A DNA stretch of 64,000 nucleotides from Anaerorudis cellulosivorans (GTDB lineage Bacteria > Bacteroidota > Bacteroidia > Bacteroidales > Dysgonomonadaceae). The stretch is taken from the NCBI RefSeq assembly GCF_025943985.1, contig NZ_JAPCWE010000013.1, positions 32,863-96,862 of the forward strand, in the 5' to 3' direction. The notes below the pieces were generated by a model, which saw only the letters and a list, made by a program, of their open reading frames with translations, searched no databases and was not told the DNA's origin. Of this stretch, positions 31,205 to 38,572 are shown piece by piece (position 1 is the stretch's first letter; every line of letters starts with the position of its first letter). A program made the translations under genes and the position numbers.

Positions 31205-31500
31205 TATTTGTTGCCCTTCTTTGCCCCTTCTTTGCCCTTTCTTTGCCCTTTCTTTGCCCTTTCTTTGCCCCTTCTTCGCTTTTCCTTCGCTCTTCCTTCG
31301 CTCTTCCTTCGCTTCAAGGCAGGGACAACAACACCAAATGCTGCGCGTTCGGTGTAAGGCAAACCTGCGTATTTACCGCATGTAGAGCGGGATCCGGAAG
31401 AGGAGCGTGAACGAACTTTTTGCAAGGATGGCGCATGGGTGAGGCAAGCATGAAGCGAGGAAGGTGCGGACTTGGTACGGAGAAGGTGCGAAGAAAGTAT
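31205..31500 (-). repeat. Dispersed intergenic repeat, copy A, with 11-bp tandem tail
   Basis: Positions 31207-31316 consist of about nine imperfect copies of an 11-base unit (TTTGCCCTTTC drifting to TTCGCTCTTCC). The adjoining 180 bases match, in reverse complement, the stretch at 44480-44720: CTTCTCCGTACCAAGTCCG, TACGCAGGTTTG and AAGCGAAGGAAGAGCG occur in both, in the same order. The 427-base gap between metY and the next gene holds this element and little else. Its nature is unknown. Confidence 0.6.
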
Positions 31501-31554
31501 GACTTGTCCTGAAATAAATTTACGGTAAATGTAAACAAAATCGGGACAATATAC

Positions 31555-31562
31555 TATGTTTG
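31555..31562 (+). promoter_or_regulatory. Candidate -7 promoter box for the GTG-start lipoprotein
   Basis: TATGTTTG matches TAnnTTTG, 35 bases before the start codon. No convincing -33 element is visible. Confidence 0.35.
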
Positions 31563-31596
31563 TACAAGAAATACGAACCCATAAATATTTTCCGGT

Positions 31597-32619
31597 GTGA
31601 GTACAAAAACCCATTTCGACATCCTGCTAATCGTTTGCCTGATCTTCAACCTGACAGGCTGCAACGAAAAAACCGCTCATCCGCAAAAAAAAGCCGGTAA
31701 TCCATCGGAAAAAACCATCGATGAAAAAATAGCCGCTGTCGACAAAGAAAAATATGATGCCGGCATGCTGAAATTGGCTAATGGCGACACAACCGGCTTA
31801 TGGCCTGTAAAACCGCAGCCATATCCGCTAAAAGGAGCTATTCTCCCCTTTAAACGGATAGTTGCCTATTACGGCAACTTATATTCTAAAAATATGGGCA
31901 TTCTCGGCGAATACCCTCCAAAAGAATTATGGGAAAAATTACATAGGGAAATAGAGGCCTGGGAAAAAGCCGATCCCGCAACTCCGGTACAGCCCGCTAT
32001 CCATTACATTGCCGTAGTGGCACAACAAGGCCCCATGAAAGATGGCACTTATCGGATGAGAATGCCCGAAAATCAGATCGATTCGGTATTGGCCATCGCC
32101 AACATGGGCAATGCGATTGTCTTTCTCGATATTCAGGTAGGATTAAGCACGGTGGAAAAAGAAGTTCCATTATTAGAAAAATACTTAAAAATGCCCCATG
32201 TCCATTTGGCTATCGATCCCGAATTTTCTATGAAGGACGGCACACCTCCGGGTAAAAAAATCGGCACTTACGATGCAGAAGACATCAATTATTGCTCCGA
32301 TTTTTTGGTCAATTTGGTTCGGGAAAATAATCTCCCTCCCAAAATTTTTGTGATCCATCGTTTTACGAAACACATGATTACGAATTACAAGCAGATCAAC
32401 CTGCATCCCGAAGTTCAGCTTGTCATCAATATGGATGGATGGGGTGCTCCCCCGCTTAAATTAAACACCTATAAACAATATATTTGGAGAGAGCCGGTGC
32501 AGTTTACCGGATTTAAATTGTTTTATAAAAACGATTTGAGGCAATTTCCTCACCGTATGCTTACTCCGGCAGAATTGATGAGGCTGCAACCCCACCCTAT
32601 TTATATCCAATATCAATAA
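31597..32619 (+). CDS. Conserved hypothetical lipoprotein
   Basis: A 340-residue protein starting with GTG; no upstream ATG is in frame. The signal peptide ends at a lipobox, NLTGC (Cys22), followed by a 30-residue charged linker. The main domain contains FLDIQVGLSTVEKEVPLLEK, HVHLAIDPEFSM, PPKIFVIHRFTKHM and LVINMDGWGAPPLK. The regularly spaced acidic residues at strand ends suggest a TIM-barrel hydrolase-like fold, but this is inference. I recall similar sequences in other phyla without a known function. Confidence 0.75.
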   Translation: MSTKTHFDILLIVCLIFNLTGCNEKTAHPQKKAGNPSEKTIDEKIAAVDKEKYDAGMLKLANGDTTGLWPVKPQPYPLKGAILPFKRIVAYYGNLYSKNMGILGEYPPKELWEKLHREIEAWEKADPATPVQPAIHYIAVVAQQGPMKDGTYRMRMPENQIDSVLAIANMGNAIVFLDIQVGLSTVEKEVPLLEKYLKMPHVHLAIDPEFSMKDGTPPGKKIGTYDAEDINYCSDFLVNLVRENNLPPKIFVIHRFTKHMITNYKQINLHPEVQLVINMDGWGAPPLKLNTYKQYIWREPVQFTGFKLFYKNDLRQFPHRMLTPAELMRLQPHPIYIQYQ

Positions 32620-32690
32620 CCGGGGAATGTGTTTATATTAAATAAACGAAAAATAGAATTTAACAATTGGTTTATTTAGCCGAAAACCCC

Positions 32691-32698
32691 TATTTTTG
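32691..32698 (+). promoter_or_regulatory. Promoter -7 box of the coiled-coil membrane protein
   Basis: TATTTTTG with TTGG at 32667-32670, a 20-base spacing that fits the Bacteroidetes -33/-7 promoter. The start codon is 32 bases downstream. Confidence 0.5.
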
Positions 32699-32729
32699 CA
32701 GAAAATATGAATTAGAGAAATTGCTTTTC

Positions 32730-33620
32730 ATGAAAATAAATTTTAAAGAACGCACACCTCAACTCATCGCCATTATTGGCATATTGGTTATCATAGTGGT
32801 AATAGCTATCATTTTCAGCATCACTAAAACGCGGCAGATAAGCAACATGGAACAAGAATATGCTATTGAAAAACAACAACTTGAAGACGAATACGAAGCC
32901 ATCTCCTTGCAATATGAGGGATTCAAATTTAGTGTAAAGAACGATTCGCTGCTTGCCAGGCTGGAAAGCGAACAAGCCAAGGTGCAACGACTTCAGGAAC
33001 AGCTCCGACTTACCAAAGCTACCGACCAACAAGAAATTCAACGTTTGAAGAAAGAACTGGAGACCTTGCGTAAAATACTGAAATCATATATCGTTCAGAT
33101 CGATTCGTTGAACCGTTTGAACCAAGAGTTGAAGAACGAAAACAAACAAATCAAGCAACAATATCAGGAAACCAGCCGTACCCTCACCCAGATTGCAAAA
33201 GAACGCGAAGTGCTCTCCGAAAAAGTATCGCTCGCTGCAAAACTCGACGCCACCAACATTAGCGTTAAAGCCGTAAACGATAGAGGAAAAGAACAAAAAC
33301 GTTTAAGCCGAAGCACGCAATTTGTCATATCGTTTACCATTGCAAAAAACATTACGGCCGAACCGGGCGAACGAACCATCTATGTGCGTATCATGACACC
33401 GGATGGCAGCGTGCTTACCAAAAATCCGGAAAACACTTTTCCTTTCGAAAACGGACAATTGCAGTATTCCATTAAGCGTATTATCGAATACGGAGGAGAA
33501 GAAACGCCGGTAACCCTTTATTGGAATATTGAAGAATTTTTGATGCCGGGTACCTATAAGGTCGATATTTTTGCCGATGGAAACCACATTGGTTCCTATA
33601 GTTTTACCATGCAGGCATAA
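32730..33620 (+). CDS. Single-pass membrane protein with long coiled coil
   Basis: About 296 residues from the start MKINFKERTPQLIAII; an ATG 21 codons upstream lies inside the promoter region and is rejected. A transmembrane helix (about 10-29) is followed by a coiled coil from about 35 to 165, rich in Gln, Glu and Leu. A C-terminal beta-rich domain (about 190-296) includes RTIYVRIMTPDGSVL and GTYKVDIFADGNHIGSYSF. I take the coiled coil and globular domain to be extracytoplasmic. I do not recognise a named family; the shape suggests an envelope spacer or adaptor. Confidence 0.75.
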   Translation: MKINFKERTPQLIAIIGILVIIVVIAIIFSITKTRQISNMEQEYAIEKQQLEDEYEAISLQYEGFKFSVKNDSLLARLESEQAKVQRLQEQLRLTKATDQQEIQRLKKELETLRKILKSYIVQIDSLNRLNQELKNENKQIKQQYQETSRTLTQIAKEREVLSEKVSLAAKLDATNISVKAVNDRGKEQKRLSRSTQFVISFTIAKNITAEPGERTIYVRIMTPDGSVLTKNPENTFPFENGQLQYSIKRIIEYGGEETPVTLYWNIEEFLMPGTYKVDIFADGNHIGSYSFTMQA

Positions 33621-33662
33621 TCGGCAAAATGCCCTTCAACCAAGCTTGGGCAAGGGGTGTGG

Positions 33663-33750
33663 CGAATTGAAAACGAGTTGATGAAAAACGAAGTACAACA
33701 CTACTGTTGGTGCAATATATCAAGAGTCGAATTGAAAACGAGTTGATAAA
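33663..33750 (+). repeat. Two copies of a 20-base direct repeat
   Basis: CGAATTGAAAACGAGTTGAT occurs at 33663 and again at 33728, a 65-base period, in the gap before the terminator. Nothing else in the window matches it. It resembles the 3' end of CRISPR repeats only superficially. Confidence 0.5.
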
Positions 33751-33768
33751 AAAACCGGGCAAAAAATA

Positions 33769-33811
33769 AAAAAGAAGAATGTCCTCAGTGTCGGATCACT
33801 CTTCTTTTTTT
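33769..33811. terminator. Terminator between the coiled-coil gene and the CoA-transferase gene
   Basis: AAAAAAGAAGA pairs with TCTTCTTTTTT, and an inner TCC/GGA extends the helix. A and T runs on both sides make it usable by both converging transcripts. Confidence 0.7.
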
Positions 33812-33842
33812 ATATGGCATATGCCCATGTAAAATTGGCGAA

Positions 33843-35339
33843 TTAGGATTTCCTGTATTTCGAAAAATCGGTATTCAGCATACTGCCTGTTTCCAGAAAA
33901 GCCTGATGAAAGGCAAAACAAGAATATAAATCCTGAGGAATATGACCTTTCACCCCGAGATTCAAATATTCATGCAACAACGGACGATAGTCGGGATGGG
34001 CACATTTCTCGATGATTTCTTCGGCACGACGTCGGGGACCTTTTCCTCGTAAATCGGCAACACCATATTCGGTCACAATAATTTTTACCGAATGCTCGTT
34101 ATGATCTTCGTGCGTAGCCTTTGGCACAATGCAACTTATTTTTCCGTCTTTTGCCGTTGAAGGGGTAAGAAAAATCGATAAATACGCGTTTCGCGTAAAA
34201 TCGCCCGAACCTCCCACGCCGTTCATCATCATCGTTCCATTGACGTGTGTAGAATTGATATTTCCGAAAATGTCGGCTTCGATGGCCGTATTAAGCGCAA
34301 TGATTCCCAATCGGCGTGCTATGCCCGGGTTATTGGAAATTTCGGAAGGACGCAGAATGACTTTATTCTTGAAGAAATCCAAATTATCGTACACTTCCTG
34401 CATTACCTCATTGCTCAAGGTAAGCGAACAACCGCTGGCAAACAAAATATTGCCTTTTTGCATCATGTCGATTACGGCATCCTGTATGACTTCGGTATAT
34501 ACTTCAAAACGTGGAATTGCGGCATTACTGCCCATGGCAGCCAACACCGCATTGGCAATATTGCCGACGCCGGACTGAACAGGAAGAAAAGCAGAAGGAA
34601 TGCGTCCTGCCTTCATTTCGGCCACAAAAAAATCAGCCACATTCTCGCCGATTTGTTTGGTTACTTCATCCAGGGGTGAAAATTTACCTCCTTCACCGTC
34701 TTTTTCGGTTTCTACCACAACCATTTTAGCCGGGTCGACCTTCACATACTCCAGACCGATACGGCCACGCACATCGCAAAGATTAATTTGTCGGCGTTTT
34801 GGAGGATCATCCAATTCGTATATATCGTGAATGCCTTTGAGTTTTTGAGGAACTTTTTTGTTTAATTCCACAATAACGATTTTTGCCAGGCGACAAATGG
34901 TAGGTGTGATCCCTACACCGGTTGTAGGAACAATCTCGCCGTTTTCCGACACATCGCATGCTTCGACCACCGCCACATCTATCCCGCCCAGAAAACCATA
35001 CCGTATCTCCTGTGCCAGTTGCGAGAGGTGCATGTCAAAATATTCGAACTCGCCGTTGTTGATTGCCTTTCGCATATCTTTGTTGGACTGGTAAGGAGTA
35101 CGAAACTTGATTGCTTTGGCACGGGTGAGCGCACCATCGATGGAATCGCCTGTAGAAGCACCGGTAAAAATCCCGATTTTAAAAGGGTTGCCTTTTGCGT
35201 GCTCTTCTTCGGCACGTTTGGCAATCTCCACCGGAACCACCTTAGGACAACCTGCATGAGTAAACCCGCTGAAACCCACATTGTCATCATTCTTGACAAG
35301 CGCAGCGGCTTCTTGTGCAGTAATAAAATGTAAAGCCAT
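33843..35339 (-). CDS. Acetyl-CoA hydrolase/succinate CoA-transferase
   Basis: About 498 residues from MALHFITAQEAAALVKNDD; the longer frame upstream lacks homology-like content. The protein has two alpha/beta CoA-transferase domains. Family blocks are GFSGFTHAGCPK near the N-terminus, VQSGVGNIANAVL, FEVYTEVIQDAV (the likely catalytic glutamate) and GVGGSGDFTRNAYLS. It would transfer CoA between succinyl-CoA and acetate (Cat1/Ach1 type), a step in fermentative acetate and energy metabolism. Confidence 0.9.
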   Translation of the reverse strand: MALHFITAQEAAALVKNDDNVGFSGFTHAGCPKVVPVEIAKRAEEEHAKGNPFKIGIFTGASTGDSIDGALTRAKAIKFRTPYQSNKDMRKAINNGEFEYFDMHLSQLAQEIRYGFLGGIDVAVVEACDVSENGEIVPTTGVGITPTICRLAKIVIVELNKKVPQKLKGIHDIYELDDPPKRRQINLCDVRGRIGLEYVKVDPAKMVVVETEKDGEGGKFSPLDEVTKQIGENVADFFVAEMKAGRIPSAFLPVQSGVGNIANAVLAAMGSNAAIPRFEVYTEVIQDAVIDMMQKGNILFASGCSLTLSNEVMQEVYDNLDFFKNKVILRPSEISNNPGIARRLGIIALNTAIEADIFGNINSTHVNGTMMMNGVGGSGDFTRNAYLSIFLTPSTAKDGKISCIVPKATHEDHNEHSVKIIVTEYGVADLRGKGPRRRAEEIIEKCAHPDYRPLLHEYLNLGVKGHIPQDLYSCFAFHQAFLETGSMLNTDFSKYRKS

Positions 35340-35394
35340 AGATTTGATAAAATAATTTTTTAAATGATATAAATGATTGCTATTATTCTTTCCT

Positions 35395-35787
35395 TCAAAA
35401 TTTTTTATTGAAAATTTCACCGTAAATTATTGCTTTTCGCAATTCGTCGGTTCTGCGGTCACTGTATAACTCTTCTACAAGCGGATGTGAAGAATATGCT
35501 TCATGTTGTTTTTCTGTATCCATGTCTTCATTCGTGAAAATAGAACCTTTGAGCATCGATTCTCCTTCAGCAGAAATTACCGCATCGAGCAACGGAGATC
35601 GGTATTCACGACGCTGTGACGACGAAATAAACGGAGGTGGAGCAGAAGGCTTTTCTGAAGGGTTGGAATCCCTATCGGTTTGAATTTCTCGTTCTTTGCT
35701 CTTTTTTTCTTTTCCGGATTTATTAAAAAACCCCAATATCAAGAAAAATAAGAGTATAATCAAATAAAAAATATCGCCCACATCCAT
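35395..35787 (-). CDS. Small single-TM hypothetical protein
   Basis: About 130 residues from MDVGDIFYLIILLFFLILGFF; nine earlier codons are in frame but start ahead of the likely transcription start. One N-terminal membrane helix (about 5-22) is followed by a charged, proline-rich cytoplasmic part (KPSAPPPFISSSQRREYRS) and a short conserved-looking end, LRKAIIYGEIFNKKF. TACTTTTG at 35812-35819 on the minus strand is a good -7 box. Bacteroidales often carry such proteins; no function is known. Confidence 0.65.
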   Translation of the reverse strand: MDVGDIFYLIILLFFLILGFFNKSGKEKKSKEREIQTDRDSNPSEKPSAPPPFISSSQRREYRSPLLDAVISAEGESMLKGSIFTNEDMDTEKQHEAYSSHPLVEELYSDRRTDELRKAIIYGEIFNKKF

Positions 35788-35853
35788 ATTTTGATTAATT
35801 TTGCAGTACGACAAAAGTAGTCAAATTTTACGAATTAATGGTTGTAACGGTAT

Positions 35854-35930
35854 AAAAAAATCGGAAAGAACTTCACAGTTCCCTCCGATTATTTAACCAA
35901 AACCTTAATTATGAAAAATTTTCATTTTTC
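35854..35930 (-). ncRNA. Candidate small RNA with own promoter and terminator
   Basis: On the minus strand a -7 box TATATTTG (35936-35943) with TTGC about 19 bases upstream would start a transcript near 35930. It would end at a strong terminator: a 12-bp stem (35861-35888, two G-U pairs, GTGA loop) followed by seven T. The plus-strand version has A-C mismatches, so the terminator is directional. The 75-base RNA has an internal palindrome (ATGAAAA/TTTTTCAT). It lies between miaB and the small membrane protein, which has a separate -7 box downstream. An attenuator for that gene is the alternative. Confidence 0.45.
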
Positions 35931-36050
35931 GGTTGCAAATATACGACAAACAGATTAAACACGCAACATCTTTATGTAAAGCATACACTTATTTAGTATG
36001 ATTCTTTATTTTCAAAAATATTTTACAGTATAATTTGAATATACAACAAC

Positions 36051-37421
36051 ATGAATTTAAATTCGATAGATATACCGAGCGATAAAAAATTATTTATAGA
36101 AACTTACGGCTGTCAGATGAATGTGGCCGATTCTGAAGTGGTCGCCTCCATTATGAAGATGGATGGATACATGCTCACCAAGGATGAAAAAGAAGCCGAC
36201 GTTATTTTTGTAAACACCTGTTCCATAAGAGATAATGCCGAGCAGAGAGTGATTCAGCGGCTCGAATATTTTAATGCACTGAAACGAAAACGGAAAAACA
36301 ACCTTATCATCGGTGTGTTGGGATGTATGGCCGAAAGACTGAAAAAACAGCTTATCGAGGACTACAACGTGGATATGGTTATCGGCCCGGATGCCTATCT
36401 CGATTTGCCCAACCTTATCGGTTCGGCCGAACAGGGAGAAAAAGTGATTAATGTTGAACTTTCGAAAACCGAAACCTACAAAGACGTTATCCCCATGAAA
36501 ATTGGCGGGGGTATATCGGGTTTCATCTCGATCATGCGGGGATGCGATAAATTTTGCACCTATTGCATCGTGCCCTACACACGCGGACGTGAACGCAGCC
36601 GCGAACCCGAAAGCATTTTGGCAGAATTACGCTACATGCGCAAAAAAGGATTTAAGGAGGCAACCCTCTTGGGGCAAAATGTAAATTCCTATCTCTATAC
36701 CGATGGCAATCAAACGGTCGATTTCCCTGCCTTGCTCGAAATGGTGGCACGTGAAGCCCCCGATATGCGCATCCGTTTCACCACTTCTCATCCCAAAGAC
36801 ATGACGGATGAAACACTCGAAACCATTGCCAACTACAAAAACCTGTGTAACTTCATTCATCTTCCGGTACAATCGGGTAGCTCGCGCATATTGAAGCTCA
36901 TGAATCGAAAATACGACAGGGAATGGTATCTGGACAGAATTACCGCCATACGTCGCATCATCCCCGATTGCGGATTGTCGACCGACATCATGTGCGGATT
37001 TTATTCCGAAACCGAAGACGATCATCAACAAACGCTATCGCTGATGGAAGAAGCAGCGTTCGACTCGGCTTTTATGTTTAAATATTCGGAGCGTCCGGGC
37101 ACTTATGCTGCAAAAAAACAAGGAGATAATGTTCCCGAAGAAGTGAAAATTCGTCGCTTGCAGGAAATCATCGATCTGCAAAATACGCTATCGCTTAAAA
37201 GCAACCAAAAAGATATGGGTAAAGAAGTTGAAGTGTTGATAGAAGGTTTTTCCAAACGTTCGCGCCAACAACTTTTTGGCCGAACCGAGCAGAACAAAGT
37301 GGTTATTTTCGATAAAGGCAATCACCATATCGGGGAAACCATCAGGGTCAGGATCACCGGCTATACCTCGGCTACGCTTTTCGGAGAGCCGGTTCATTCT
37401 ATGGCTCCATCTATTTTTTAA
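36051..37421 (+). CDS. miaB: tRNA-2-methylthio-N6-dimethylallyladenosine synthase
   Basis: A 456-residue radical-SAM methylthiotransferase. The N-terminal MTTase domain carries its three cluster cysteines in ETYGCQMN, VNTCSIRDNAE and GVLGCMAER. The radical-SAM motif is CDKFCTYCIVPYTRGRERSR, and a TRAM domain closes the protein (about 385-452). It thiomethylates i6A37 in tRNAs. The SIRDNAEQRV and SGSSRILKLMNRKY blocks separate MiaB from MtaB and RimO. Confidence 0.96.
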   Translation: MNLNSIDIPSDKKLFIETYGCQMNVADSEVVASIMKMDGYMLTKDEKEADVIFVNTCSIRDNAEQRVIQRLEYFNALKRKRKNNLIIGVLGCMAERLKKQLIEDYNVDMVIGPDAYLDLPNLIGSAEQGEKVINVELSKTETYKDVIPMKIGGGISGFISIMRGCDKFCTYCIVPYTRGRERSREPESILAELRYMRKKGFKEATLLGQNVNSYLYTDGNQTVDFPALLEMVAREAPDMRIRFTTSHPKDMTDETLETIANYKNLCNFIHLPVQSGSSRILKLMNRKYDREWYLDRITAIRRIIPDCGLSTDIMCGFYSETEDDHQQTLSLMEEAAFDSAFMFKYSERPGTYAAKKQGDNVPEEVKIRRLQEIIDLQNTLSLKSNQKDMGKEVEVLIEGFSKRSRQQLFGRTEQNKVVIFDKGNHHIGETIRVRITGYTSATLFGEPVHSMAPSIF

Positions 37422-37524
37422 CAACTCCGGCAAACAATTTACCCGAATAAATGTTATAAAATAAAACAAGATACACAAGACGTATTGAAACGATAATAAT
37501 AAACCATTTAAAAAAACAAGAACT

Positions 37525-37767
37525 ATGAAATCAGAAACAAAATTATTGTTAGGCTTAGGCATCGGATTGGCATTGGGTGCAGCCATAGGTTACATGTTGG
37601 GAACCGACAAAAAAGGCGAATGGCTGGAACAATTTAACGAATTTGCCGACAAAGTAAAAGTGGACATAAAATCGGCTATTTACAAAGGCAAAAGTGGCGT
37701 AAACGACCTAAAAGAAGATATCGACGACATCGCAGACGTAGCCAAGAAAGAGCTGGGAAAAGAATAA
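37525..37767 (+). CDS. YtxH-domain small protein
   Basis: An 80-residue protein. A glycine-rich membrane helix (LLLGLGIGLALGAAIGYMLG) is followed by an amphipathic acidic/basic tail. This layout defines the YtxH family, linked to stress responses in Bacillus but not characterised here. It is the first of three small genes (gaps of 22 and overlap of 4 bp) that look like one operon, possibly for membrane stress. Confidence 0.8.
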   Translation: MKSETKLLLGLGIGLALGAAIGYMLGTDKKGEWLEQFNEFADKVKVDIKSAIYKGKSGVNDLKEDIDDIADVAKKELGKE

Positions 37768-37789
37768 AATTCATCTAACTCACCTGATA

Positions 37790-38176
37790 ATGGAAAAAAA
37801 GACACCAACTAACTTGTTCGATGAAATAAGAGAAAGTGTATCGCACTATATAAAAAGCACAATTGAATTAACAAAACTTGAAATTTTCGAGAAATTAAGC
37901 ATTGCTTCCTCAATCATTGCTTATAGTGCGATACTATTGGTTTTTGTATTATTTGCTCTGTCGTTGATTTTCATTACGGGGGGACTTTATCTTGGCGAGT
38001 TGTTCGGGAATACATGGGCCGGTTTCGGAAGTGTATCGCTTGCTACGCTCCTTATCGTTATTATTCTGTTGCTGCTGAAAAAACCGATCAAGAAAAAGAT
38101 TACCAATCGGGTGGTTTCCTTTTTGATGGAAGAAAACGACAAGAAAGATAAAAAAGACAAAAAGGATACAAAATGA
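37790..38176 (+). CDS. Holin-X-like (phage holin superfamily III) membrane protein
   Basis: A 128-residue protein with two transmembrane helices (about 40-66 and 76-98), preceded by an amphipathic helix and ended by a KKDKKDKKDTK tail. The pattern SVSHYIKSTIELTKLEIFEKL fits the putative Holin-X family, which in chromosomes is normally not phage derived. It overlaps the next gene by 4 bp. Confidence 0.75.
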   Translation: MEKKTPTNLFDEIRESVSHYIKSTIELTKLEIFEKLSIASSIIAYSAILLVFVLFALSLIFITGGLYLGELFGNTWAGFGSVSLATLLIVIILLLLKKPIKKKITNRVVSFLMEENDKKDKKDKKDTK

Positions 38177-38556
38177 AAACATATCAATTAACCCCTTTGG
38201 AAAAGCTTCAAGCAGAAAAAGAAAGGCTTCGCGACGAACGCTCAACAGCAGAACGACGAATGCTTTTTCAATTTCAATATCTTGCCAATAATTGGGGAAC
38301 GATATTGGCACAAAGCGTATCGGGAGTCTTTAGAAGCAGGTTATTGGAAACCGTAGAGAATATCTCCTATGCGGGCACAAATTCTGCCACATCCTTTCTC
38401 ACCTCACCCCGCAAAGTTAAGTGGGGCAACTTTCTTGTTTCCAATCTGCCAAACATCGCACAAATAACATGGCGCATTGCCAAACCGGCCTTGATTACTT
38501 TTGCTACAAAAAAAATAATGGGAATGATTTTTAAAAGGAATAAAAAGAAGAAATAG
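38173..38556 (+). CDS. Hypothetical protein in the YtxH/holin-like operon
   Basis: A 127-residue basic protein with no signal peptide. The N-terminal helix LEKLQAEKERLRDERSTAERR is followed by a segment of moderate hydrophobicity and a lysine-rich end (FKRNKKKK). It is translationally coupled (4-bp overlap) to the preceding membrane protein, so a joint envelope role is likely. I do not recognise the family. Confidence 0.7.
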   Translation: MKTYQLTPLEKLQAEKERLRDERSTAERRMLFQFQYLANNWGTILAQSVSGVFRSRLLETVENISYAGTNSATSFLTSPRKVKWGNFLVSNLPNIAQITWRIAKPALITFATKKIMGMIFKRNKKKK

Positions 38557-38572
38557 ATTTTTCATTAAAATT

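Noticed and set aside
31204..31614. Long minus-strand open frame with a Lys/Arg/Glu-rich end
   Set aside because: It follows from the 11-base tandem repeat and purine bias, has no plausible start or domain, and covers the start of the next gene.
33663..33750. A mini CRISPR array
   Set aside because: Only two copies, no leader, and the likeness to ATTGAAAC is limited to a few bases.
37790..38176. Prophage lysis gene
   Set aside because: The holin-like protein sits in a chromosomal YtxH operon with no phage genes nearby.
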